DNA from: Treponema sp.
GTDB taxonomy: Bacteria; Spirochaetota; Spirochaetia; Treponematales; Breznakiellaceae
DNA length: 6,136 bases
Reading direction: 5' to 3'
Assembly (NCBI GenBank): GCA_031277045.1
Contig: JAISLX010000096.1
Span: 1-6,136, forward strand
Under the pieces are notes generated by a model. It was not told the origin of the DNA. It saw only the letters and a list, made by a program, of their open reading frames with translations, and made no database searches. Every line of letters begins with the position of its first letter. The first letter of the stretch is position 1. Both the position numbers and the translations under genes were made by a program. Positions 1 through 4,924 of this stretch are shown here, piece by piece.

Positions 1-1
1 C

Positions 2-199
2 CAGCCGGTAGAATGGGAGAGCCGGGGCTTGACCGATTCGCGGGTAACGATCAGCCTGCCGCCGGGGGAACACACGTTTATGACCAGGTACTATGAAACC
101 CAAGATTCCGCCTTGCAGCCCGCGGGCCCGGCGCGGGAGGGGGGCTGGCCGCCGTTTCCCAAAGCCCCGCGTTTTGTTATGATGCCCCTCCGGGAGGGG
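2..199 (+). CDS. C-terminal part of an unrecognised upstream gene (partial, end uncertain)
   Basis: The reading frame that enters at position 2 has the codon habits of the neighbouring genes (ccg, cgg, acc, ctg, gcc) and reads like protein, including SLPPGEHTFMTRYYE near positions 50-97. Of the other two frames, one stops at 9-11, and the other stops at 94-96 and uses codons rare in the neighbours (aga, cga, cta). The favoured frame has no stop until 680-682, deep inside rdgB. From about position 210 its translation becomes Arg/Pro/Trp-rich, as expected of a shadow. I therefore place the true end near the rdgB start and suspect either a lost stop or an indel, for example in the G run at 139-144; the third frame has a TGA at 180-182. 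I do not recognise the family, so no function is proposed. The end coordinate is a guess. Confidence 0.35.
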
Positions 200-201
200 A
201 T

Positions 202-861
202 GTGGGACAGGAAACGATACGGGCGGCCGGGAACATCTGGCTTGCCAGCGGAAATATTCATAAAGAACGGGAGCTTTCCGGCATATTCGCCCCCCTGGGC
301 TTTGAAATCAAACTTCCCGCCGCTGCGGGAATTGCCGCGTTTGATCCCCCGGAGACGGGGACCGGCTTTTTGGAGAATTCCCTTATCAAGGCCAGGGCAT
401 TGGCCGCTTTGCTGGCGGAACGGGGTGTCTTTGAGCCGGTCCTGGCCGATGATTCCGGCCTCTGTGTGGACGCTCTGGGCGGAAGGCCGGGGATCTACTC
501 GGCCCGGTACAGCGGACGCGGGGATCCCCCGCCGCGGGAGGGCGAAAAGCTTAGTTCCGGGGAACGCAACCGCCTGCTCCTGGAGGAACTGGGGAACGAG
601 CCCCGGCGGGGGGCCTGTTTTGTCTGCGCTATGGTTCTGCTGTTTGACGAAAACCGTTTTGCCTGCGTCCAGGAAACGCTGAGGGGGGAAATCGCCAGGG
701 GTCCGGGCGCGGGGGAAGGCGGCTTCGGCTACGACCCCATCCTCTACCTCCCTGACCGGGGTTGTACCGTGGCGGAACTGGCGGAAGAAGAGAAGAACCG
801 CATAAGCCACCGCGCCAAGGCGGGGCGGGCCATAGCGAAACTGTTGGCATGCCAAAACTAA
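202..861 (+). CDS. rdgB: RdgB/HAM1 family dITP/XTP (non-canonical purine NTP) pyrophosphatase
   Basis: This cytosolic house-cleaning enzyme hydrolyses dITP, ITP and XTP to the monophosphate plus pyrophosphate, keeping deaminated purines out of DNA and RNA. The 219 residues carry the whole family signature: IWLASGNIHK (12-21, nucleotide-binding SGNxxK), ETGTGFLENSLIKA (51-64), LADDSGLCVDALGG (81-94, with D84 matching the catalytic Asp of ADDSGL), PGIYSARYSG (96-105), GGFGYDPIL (173-181) and SHRAKA (202-207). Bacterial members usually have about 195-205 residues; the excess is a short N-terminal lead of 11 residues plus a Gly/Pro-rich loop near 106-120. GTG at 202 is the only usable start in this frame before the SGN motif, and GGGAGG at 192-197 lies 4 nt upstream, a little close. 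The last 13 nt overlap the helicase gene, which suggests one transcript and a shared DNA-maintenance role. Confidence 0.93.
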   Translation: MGQETIRAAGNIWLASGNIHKERELSGIFAPLGFEIKLPAAAGIAAFDPPETGTGFLENSLIKARALAALLAERGVFEPVLADDSGLCVDALGGRPGIYSARYSGRGDPPPREGEKLSSGERNRLLLEELGNEPRRGACFVCAMVLLFDENRFACVQETLRGEIARGPGAGEGGFGYDPILYLPDRGCTVAELAEEEKNRISHRAKAGRAIAKLLACQN

Positions 862-3014
862 ATTACGAGAAAGAACTCAACGGTCCCCAACTGCAGGCGG
901 TTACTACGCTGGAAGGGCCTGTGCTGATCATCGCCGGGGCGGGATCGGGGAAGACGCGGGTTATTACGTTCCGTATCGCCCGGATGCTGGAAAAAGGCAT
1001 AGGCCAGTACGCAATCCTGGCCCTTACTTTTACCAACAAGGCCGCCCGTGAAATGGAAAACCGGGTTAAAGAGCTAACCGGCAGGAAGCTGCGGGATTTA
1101 ACAGTCAGCACGTTTCATGCGTTTGGAGTAAAGGTGCTGCGGGAAGAAATAGAGGCCCTGGGCTACCGGAAGAATTTTTCAATTTACGATGAAACCGACC
1201 GGAACCGGCTTATCAGGGAGAGCCTGCGGGAATGCCGCCTTGCCCCGGAGGGGACGGACCTCTACAAGCTGGGGCAGCTTTTTTCCGGCGTCAAAACCGG
1301 CCGGTTAAGCTGGGGGGACAGCGACGCTGATCCTGCGTGGGAACCGGTGTACCGGGAGTACCAGCAGGGCCTGACGATCTACAACGCCCTGGATTTTGAC
1401 GATCTTCTCTGCCTTCCCATCAAACTTTTTGAGGAACATCCTGATATTCTCGCCAAATACCACGGCCGCTACCGCTACATCATGGTGGACGAATTCCAGG
1501 ACACCAGCCTTATCCAGTACCGGCTCCTCCTGCTGCTTGCCTGGGGGAACGCGCGTGGAACTCCGCTCCCGGAACAAAGCCCGGACAAGTCTCCGAATAT
1601 CTGCGTGGTGGGGGATGACGACCAGTCAATTTACTCCTGGCGGGGGGCAAACTACAAAAACCTGGCCCGCTTCGAGGAGGATTTCCCCGGGGTCCTTGAG
1701 ATAAAACTGGAGCAGAACTACCGTTCCACCACCACGATTCTGGAAGCCGCCAACGGGGTTATTTCCAACAACAGCGGCCGCAAGGACAAGCGGCTCTGGT
1801 CCGGGAACCACGGGGGCAAACCCATTGAGCTGTGCAGCCCCGAAACCGAACGGGAAGAGGCGGATTTTATCGCGGAGCAGATAAAAAAGCTGCGCTACAA
1901 CGACAAGCTGCGCTACGATGATTTCGGCGTCCTCCTGCGGACCAATTCCCAGTTCCAGGCTATCGAGGAAGTTTTTCTGGCGGAAAATATCCCCTACCGG
2001 GTTTCCGGCGGCCAGAGCTTTTTCGAGCGGGAGGAGATCCGCGACATTATCTCCTACCTGCGGGTAGTGGGGAACCCGAACGACGATGTTAATTTACTGC
2101 GGATCATCAACACGCCCCGCCGGGGCATAGGCAAAACAAGCATAGCGGCGCTGTCGGAACTGGCGAAAAAAAACCATGCCAGCCTTTGGGACACCCTGCT
2201 CCGCTTCCGTTTCCAGCCGGGAATAAAAGGCGCGGCGCTGCACCGGCCCGAACAGGGGCGGCTTTTCCAGGACGGGGAAGGTATGGCCTCCCCGCATGCC
2301 GCTCATTCGGCCTCCGGCGATATTGACGAGTTTGTTACCCTTATCGAAACGTACCGCGAGGCCATTCTGGGGAAAAAAGGCTTTTCCCATCTGGTTCGGG
2401 CCCTGGTGGACAGCATTGATTACTGGAGCCACCTGGTCGTTGAACACGCCAAGAACGAGAAAATCGCCCGCTGGAAATTCAGCAACATTGAATACCTTAT
2501 CAAGAGCATCGAATTGTGGGAGCGGGACGAGGATAACCTGGACCCCAGCCTCTACCCCTGGCTCAACCGCGTCAGTCTTATCAACCGGGCCGACGGGGAC
2601 GACAACGGGGAACAGTCCACCCTGGGCAAAGTAAACCTTATGACCATCCACGCCGCCAAGGGACTGGAATTTCCCGTGGTATTTATCGCCGGGGCGGAAC
2701 AGGGGATTATCCCCCACAGGAGGAGCATTGAGGAGGAACAAACGGACGATCCGCTGGAAGAGGGCGCGGGGCTAAACGGCGCGGCGCTTGAGGAAGAACG
2801 CAGGCTTTTTTACGTGGCAATTACCAGGGCCAGGGACAAGCTCTACATCTCAAGCTGCCAAAAACGCCGGGACCGGCAGGAACTCCACGACAGTCTCCCC
2901 TCCCCCTTTCTGGACGAAATCCCGCCGCAGCTCGTTGAACAGTACAGCGGGGAAGACAAAACAGTAACCAGTACGGAAGATTTCTTTTCCATGATGAAAG
3001 AGCGGTTTAAATGA
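849..3014 (+). CDS. uvrD: UvrD/PcrA/Rep-type superfamily 1A DNA helicase
   Basis: An ATP-driven 3'-to-5' DNA helicase acting in nucleotide-excision and mismatch repair, replication restart and clearing of proteins from DNA. All SF1A motifs are visible in 721 residues: Q motif LNGPQLQAV (10-18), Walker A GAGSGKT (30-36), motif Ia LTFTNKAA, Walker B DEFQDTS (214-220), motif III GDDDQSIYSWRG (255-266), motif IV QNYRST (from 289), motif V TIHAAKGLEF (599-608) and motif VI YVAITRAR (655-662). The length matches UvrD and PcrA (about 720). The sequence alone does not separate UvrD, PcrA and Rep. ATG at 849 puts MPKLNYEKELN just before the Q motif. The frame is open further upstream, but those codons lie inside rdgB and their translation is shadow-like. 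No Shine-Dalgarno precedes 849, so translational coupling to rdgB across the 13-nt overlap is likely. There are two apparent insertions, near residues 231-249 and 455-492. Confidence 0.95.
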   Translation: MPKLNYEKELNGPQLQAVTTLEGPVLIIAGAGSGKTRVITFRIARMLEKGIGQYAILALTFTNKAAREMENRVKELTGRKLRDLTVSTFHAFGVKVLREEIEALGYRKNFSIYDETDRNRLIRESLRECRLAPEGTDLYKLGQLFSGVKTGRLSWGDSDADPAWEPVYREYQQGLTIYNALDFDDLLCLPIKLFEEHPDILAKYHGRYRYIMVDEFQDTSLIQYRLLLLLAWGNARGTPLPEQSPDKSPNICVVGDDDQSIYSWRGANYKNLARFEEDFPGVLEIKLEQNYRSTTTILEAANGVISNNSGRKDKRLWSGNHGGKPIELCSPETEREEADFIAEQIKKLRYNDKLRYDDFGVLLRTNSQFQAIEEVFLAENIPYRVSGGQSFFEREEIRDIISYLRVVGNPNDDVNLLRIINTPRRGIGKTSIAALSELAKKNHASLWDTLLRFRFQPGIKGAALHRPEQGRLFQDGEGMASPHAAHSASGDIDEFVTLIETYREAILGKKGFSHLVRALVDSIDYWSHLVVEHAKNEKIARWKFSNIEYLIKSIELWERDEDNLDPSLYPWLNRVSLINRADGDDNGEQSTLGKVNLMTIHAAKGLEFPVVFIAGAEQGIIPHRRSIEEEQTDDPLEEGAGLNGAALEEERRLFYVAITRARDKLYISSCQKRRDRQELHDSLPSPFLDEIPPQLVEQYSGEDKTVTSTEDFFSMMKERFK

Positions 3015-3017
3015 TGT

Positions 3018-3052
3018 AACGCGGCGCAGACCGTTGACGGCGGGGCGTTTTT
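3018..3052 (+). terminator. Weak candidate terminator after the helicase gene
   Basis: AACGC (3018-3022) can pair with GCGTT (3045-3049). A small CCG/CGG stem can form inside, and T5 (3048-3052) follows. The stem is short and mostly unpaired inside, and the -35 box of the next promoter lies within it. This may be only coincidence. Confidence 0.22.
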
Positions 3053-3061
3053 GAGTATACT
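3034..3061 (+). promoter_or_regulatory. Sigma-70-type promoter for rpsU
   Basis: TTGACG (3034-3039) is separated by 16 nt from TATACT (3056-3061); each box matches the consensus at 5 of 6 positions. It lies in the helicase-rpsU gap and points towards rpsU. Transcription would start near 3068, giving a leader of about 205 nt. The call rests on motif and spacing only. Confidence 0.6.
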
Positions 3062-3201
3062 AAACTTGTTTTTAGGCTGCGTCTGCGGTTTTTTATGCTT
3101 TTCGGTGAGAAACCACCGCCCGTAGTCAGGGTCCCGGGACAACATCCAACGGGCCCAATCCTAAAATCCGGGCGGGTTTGGACAAATTCAGGCGTATCCA
3201 A

Positions 3202-3216
3202 GAGTTGTTCAGAAAT
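3202..3216 (+). repeat. 15-nt copy of the intergenic GTTGTTCAGAAA element (half-site)
   Basis: GAGTTGTTCAGAAAT here is the exact reverse complement of 4858-4872, and its GTTGTTCAGAAA core repeats directly at 4841-4852. Unlike the 4841 copy it has no inverted partner beside it, so it reads as half of the element, embedded in the rpsU leader. Confidence 0.6.
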
Positions 3217-3255
3217 TTCGGTTTCCAAACGGCAGCCGCGTAAAATTTTGGAAGG

Positions 3256-3267
3256 AAAGGGGGTGAT
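3256..3267 (+). promoter_or_regulatory. Extended Shine-Dalgarno of rpsU
   Basis: AAAGGGGGTGAT matches 11 of 12 positions of AAAGGAGGTGAT, the perfect complement of the usual 16S rRNA tail, and the one mismatch can be a G-U wobble. It decides the start codon. The TTG at 3267 lies on its edge and cannot be used, whereas TTG at 3273 is well placed. Confidence 0.75.
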
Positions 3268-3272
3268 TGTTT

Positions 3273-3476
3273 TTGGCCCATATCGTAGTAGACGAAAATG
3301 AGCTTTTGGAAAAGGCCATCAAACGCTTTAAGCGCATGGTGGAAAAAGAAGGCATCATACGTGAATTTAAAAAACGGGAGTATTACGAAAAGCCTTCTAT
3401 TGTTTTGAACAGGAAAAAGAAGGCTATGCAGCGCAAGCTTATGAAAAAATCCCGCAAAGGCCGTCCGGAGTATTAA
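3273..3476 (+). CDS. rpsU: Small ribosomal subunit protein S21
   Basis: S21 is a basic protein of the 30S subunit that sits near the 3' end of 16S rRNA and helps select the translation start. The 67 residues fit the family length (about 58-71). The pattern is typical: [15 protein letters not shown], then [13 protein letters not shown] (about 16-28), [10 protein letters not shown] and a Lys/Arg-rich tail, [18 protein letters not shown] chose TTG at 3273 because it gives the family-like start MAHIVV and lies 5 nt after the long Shine-Dalgarno; TTG at 3267 would overlap that site. The gene stands alone here, not beside dnaG and rpoD as in Escherichia coli, and has its own promoter and long leader. 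I see no clear strong terminator after it. Confidence 0.95.
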   Translation: MAHIVVDENELLEKAIKRFKRMVEKEGIIREFKKREYYEKPSIVLNRKKKAMQRKLMKKSRKGRPEY

Positions 3477-3491
3477 GTACGGGTGAAGTGT

Positions 3492-3508
3492 ACTGCTGAC
3501 AGTTTTTT
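3492..3508 (+). terminator. Very short candidate terminator after rpsU
   Basis: ACTG (3492-3495) pairs with CAGT (3500-3503) around the loop CTGA, and a T6 run (3503-3508) follows. An alternative outer pairing, AGTAC (3476-3480) with GTACT (3490-3494), is also possible. A 4-5 bp stem is weak for an intrinsic terminator; the T run and position just after rpsU are the main support. Confidence 0.28.
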
Positions 3509-3516
3509 GCGCGTCC

Positions 3517-3579
3517 GCGCCGGCAGTGTGCCGCGCTTCGCGTGTAGAACCCAAATACTCCGCGAACCGCCTCAGCGGT
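3517..3579. other. Two GC-rich stem-loops in the gap before the lipoprotein gene
   Basis: GCG, a bulged C, then CGGCA (3517-3525) pairs with TGCCGCGC (3529-3536) around a GTG loop. ACCGC (3566-3570) pairs with GCGGT (3575-3579) around CTCA. Neither is followed by a T run, so I do not call them terminators. Function unknown; in GC-rich sequence such stems also arise by chance. Confidence 0.3.
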
Positions 3580-3656
3580 CCGGCAACGGGGGTTTTTATG
3601 GCGTTTTTGCTGAAAAAACCGTAAAACCCCGCAGCAGGCTGCTTGTCCCGCGAACC

Positions 3657-4652
3657 GTGGTCCGCGGGCGGGCGGCCTGTCTTTTTTTGCTTCTTATCAC
3701 CGCTTGTTCCACCATCCCCCCCGCCGGGGAACCGGAATCCGGCCTTATCCTCCGTTCAATATCCGATCTCTATCCGGTTACAAGCCCGGACATTCCGGCC
3801 ATGCTGCCCCGCTGGCGGCAGGTAGACGGCGCCGGGGAAATTGCCGCCTTCGCGGGGCGGATCCGGAAGCCCCGTCTGGAATTCTGGGCTCTTAGGGTTG
3901 TTCTGAATTACGCCGCCCCGGAAAGCGGGGAGCCTGACGCCCGGACGTGGGAGGAGCCTGAACAGCGGATTCTGATAGGCGCCGGGGAGGAAAACGGGAT
4001 TCTCCGGTTTGGTCATACCGCCAGCACACGGGTGTCGAGCTTTGTCCGGAACAACGGCCTTACGGCGGCGATCAACACCGTCCCCTTCGAGCCATCATCG
4101 GCGCTGGAAGGGGAAGACCGGACGGTGGTGGGGCTGGGTGTCAGCAATGGCCGGCTTATCGCCCCGCCGGAGCCCCGCTTCGATGCCCTGGTGTTTTACC
4201 GGGACGGCAGGGCGGCGATTGTGGGCCAGTGGGAACTTTGCGCGGCAGACGGGGATGACGGTTCTGGCGTTCCCCCGGAGATTCTCCATGCCACAGGTGG
4301 TTTCCACTGTATCTTACGAAACGGGGAACTTACTGGGTGGGCCCGGCGGAAAAGCCCCCGCTATGCCCGGAGCGCCGCGGGACTCTCGGCGGACGGCCGA
4401 ACCCTCTACCTTATCGCCATCAACGGCGGCCGCCTTACAAACAGGGGCGCCACCGAGGCGGAAACAGCCCTTCTTCTTAAACAGCTTGGCGCGGAGGACG
4501 CTCTTAACCTGGACGGCGGGGGCTCCAGCGCCCTGGTTCTGCGTTTTCCCGCCGATGGCGTAACCGTCCTCAATACCCCGGTTCACGCGGGGCTTCCCGG
4601 CCGGGAACGGGCGGTGGCGCTGTGTCTGGGGATCGGGCTGCCCCGGCTATAA
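3657..4652 (+). CDS. Lipoprotein with phosphodiester glycosidase (NAGPA-type, DUF2233) domain
   Basis: A probable lipid-anchored envelope protein. The family includes the enzyme that uncovers mannose-6-phosphate and bacterial exo-glycosidases acting on sugar-phosphodiesters; the substrate here is unknown. The signal peptide is MVRGRAACLFLLLITACS, with lipobox ITAC and the lipidated Cys at residue 17. The domain runs from about residue 75 to the end. Visible landmarks are RVSSFVRNNGLTAAINTVPF, ATGGFHCILRNGE, RSAAGLSADGRTLYLIAING (from 238) and the hallmark LNLDGGGSS with D286, then RAVALCLGIG. The product has 331 residues. GTG at 3657 gives the cleanest signal peptide but has no Shine-Dalgarno. 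The frame is open upstream to a GTG at 3483. A better-placed ATG at 3598 (GGGGG 5 nt before it) is in another frame and would join this gene only if the A6 run at 3613-3618 had seven As. The domain is certain; the start is not. Confidence 0.85.
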   Translation: MVRGRAACLFLLLITACSTIPPAGEPESGLILRSISDLYPVTSPDIPAMLPRWRQVDGAGEIAAFAGRIRKPRLEFWALRVVLNYAAPESGEPDARTWEEPEQRILIGAGEENGILRFGHTASTRVSSFVRNNGLTAAINTVPFEPSSALEGEDRTVVGLGVSNGRLIAPPEPRFDALVFYRDGRAAIVGQWELCAADGDDGSGVPPEILHATGGFHCILRNGELTGWARRKSPRYARSAAGLSADGRTLYLIAINGGRLTNRGATEAETALLLKQLGAEDALNLDGGGSSALVLRFPADGVTVLNTPVHAGLPGRERAVALCLGIGLPRL

Positions 4653-4655
4653 TCT

Positions 4656-4669
4656 CCGCCGCCCGGCGG
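4656..4669. other. GC hairpin just after the lipoprotein gene
   Basis: CCGCC (4656-4660) pairs with GGCGG (4665-4669) around GCCC, 4 nt after the stop codon. No T run follows directly (the next is TTTTT at 4691). It could stall polymerase or protect the transcript end; it is not a convincing intrinsic terminator. Confidence 0.3.
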
Positions 4670-4708
4670 GCAAAGAACAGGGCCCCGTAATTTTTCAGCC
4701 CCCGCGTC

Positions 4709-4717
4709 TGATATAAA
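4709..4717 (+). promoter_or_regulatory. Extended -10 promoter candidate
   Basis: TGATATAAA fits the extended -10 pattern (TGnTATAAT with one mismatch). No good -35 box stands upstream, which extended -10 promoters tolerate. It points into the hairpin-rich segment ending in the 4787-4824 stem. Confidence 0.4.
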
Positions 4718-4748
4718 TGAGTTATGCAATTGGGCAAAAATCATTGGA

Positions 4749-4781
4749 CTTGTTCGATAACCCGGTTGGTTATCTCACAAG
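4749..4781. repeat. Inverted repeat, 12 bp with a symmetrical internal loop
   Basis: CTTGT (4749-4753), an unpaired TC, and GATAACC (4756-4762) form the left arm. After the loop CGGTT come GGTTATC (4768-4774), an unpaired TC, and ACAAG (4777-4781). All 12 pairs are Watson-Crick. The regular TC/TC internal loop favours a folded RNA over a protein operator, but a dyad operator is possible. Confidence 0.6.
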
Positions 4782-4786
4782 CCTCC

Positions 4787-4831
4787 CAAAAGACACGGAT
4801 TTTGTCCAAAATCCGTGTCTTTTGTTGTTTT
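4787..4831 (+). terminator. Strong intrinsic terminator hairpin
   Basis: CAAAAGACACGGATTTT (4787-4803) pairs perfectly over 17 bp with 4808-4824, around the loop GTCC. The 3' arm ends in CTTTTG and is followed by TTGTTTT (4825-4831). The A-rich 5' foot and T-rich 3' foot are typical of an intrinsic terminator. It closes either the lipoprotein transcript or the small RNA candidate. Confidence 0.7.
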
Positions 4832-4840
4832 AAAGCGGTT

Positions 4841-4870
4841 GTTGTTCAGAAACTGAGATTTCTGAACAAC
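4841..4870. repeat. Perfect 12-bp intergenic hairpin (GTTGTTCAGAAA element)
   Basis: GTTGTTCAGAAA (4841-4852) pairs perfectly with TTTCTGAACAAC (4859-4870) around CTGAGA. No T run follows. Half of it recurs at 3202-3216, and a hairpin with a similar centre (AAACTGA) lies at 6062-6092. Both full hairpins sit just upstream of a TTGACA box. It looks like a dispersed intergenic element; its role is unknown. Confidence 0.65.
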
Positions 4871-4874
4871 TCTA

Positions 4875-4901
4875 TTGACAAAATAATAAAAAATCGATAA
4901 T
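4875..4901 (+). promoter_or_regulatory. Promoter of the AT-rich broken gene
   Basis: TTGACA (4875-4880) is a perfect -35 box. GATAAT (4896-4901) follows after 15 nt, which is short; TAATTA at 4898 gives the normal 17 nt but matches less well. AGAGGA (4908-4913) then serves as the ribosome binding site for ATG at 4925. The surroundings are very AT-rich, so the -10 call is loose. Confidence 0.5.
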
Positions 4902-4924
4902 TAATAATAGAGGATGTAATATCA

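Larger units (their letters stand above)
3068..3272 (+). promoter_or_regulatory. Long rpsU 5' leader with competing stem-loops
   Basis: No gene is visible in this stretch. It holds a small hairpin, CGGTG (3103-3107) with CACCG (3114-3118), and a 10-nt palindrome, GTCCCGGGAC (3131-3140). It also holds two mutually exclusive pairings that share the same bases: GTTTGG (3176-3181) with CCAAAC (3225-3230), or TTCCAAA (3223-3229) with TTTGGAA (3247-3253). The second ends 2 nt before the Shine-Dalgarno sequence, so it could affect ribosome access. Ribosomal protein genes are often controlled by their leaders, but nothing here matches a leader class that I recognise. The regulatory role is inference. 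Confidence 0.35.
4724..4831 (+). ncRNA. Candidate small structured RNA of about 105 nt
   Basis: The segment has the parts of a stand-alone small RNA: an extended -10 box at 4709-4717, about 25 nt of unpaired leader, a 12-bp stem with a symmetrical TC/TC internal loop (4749-4781), and a perfect 17-bp hairpin followed by CTTTTGTTGTTTT. No open reading frame of note lies within it. I do not recognise it as 6S, SRP, tmRNA or RNase P RNA. It could instead be only the 3' untranslated region and terminator of the lipoprotein transcript. Confidence 0.35.

Noticed and set aside
762..848. Upstream extension of the helicase frame
   Set aside because: It lies inside rdgB and its translation is Arg/Gly/Pro-rich shadow. 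The conserved helicase N-terminus starts just after the ATG at 849.
91..855. Long minus-strand open frame opposite rdgB
   Set aside because: It mirrors the GC-rich codons of rdgB, has no family-like motif, and rdgB on the plus strand carries every signature of its family.
2094..2741. Minus-strand open frame opposite the helicase
   Set aside because: It is a shadow of the helicase codons, with no independent start signal or motif.
3131..3140. GTCCCGGGAC palindrome as an operator
   Set aside because: A single 10-nt palindrome in GC-rich DNA is expected by chance, and its position about 65 nt after the predicted transcription start is not decisive.
3267..3272. TTG at 3267 as the rpsU start
   Set aside because: It overlaps the end of the Shine-Dalgarno site and would add two residues not typical of S21; TTG at 3273 is correctly spaced.
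3483..3656. Long N-terminal extension of the lipoprotein from GTG 3483
   Set aside because: It would bury the signal peptide behind 58 residues and has no ribosome site at a sensible distance. The extension is open but not protein-like.
4751..4781. tRNA-like GTTCGATAAC
   Set aside because: It resembles a T-loop at first sight, but there is no acceptor stem, anticodon arm or D-arm around it. The bases form a different perfect stem-loop.
4787..4870. CRISPR-like repeat unit
   Set aside because: The two neighbouring hairpins have unrelated stems and no regular spacer pattern, and no cas gene is present.
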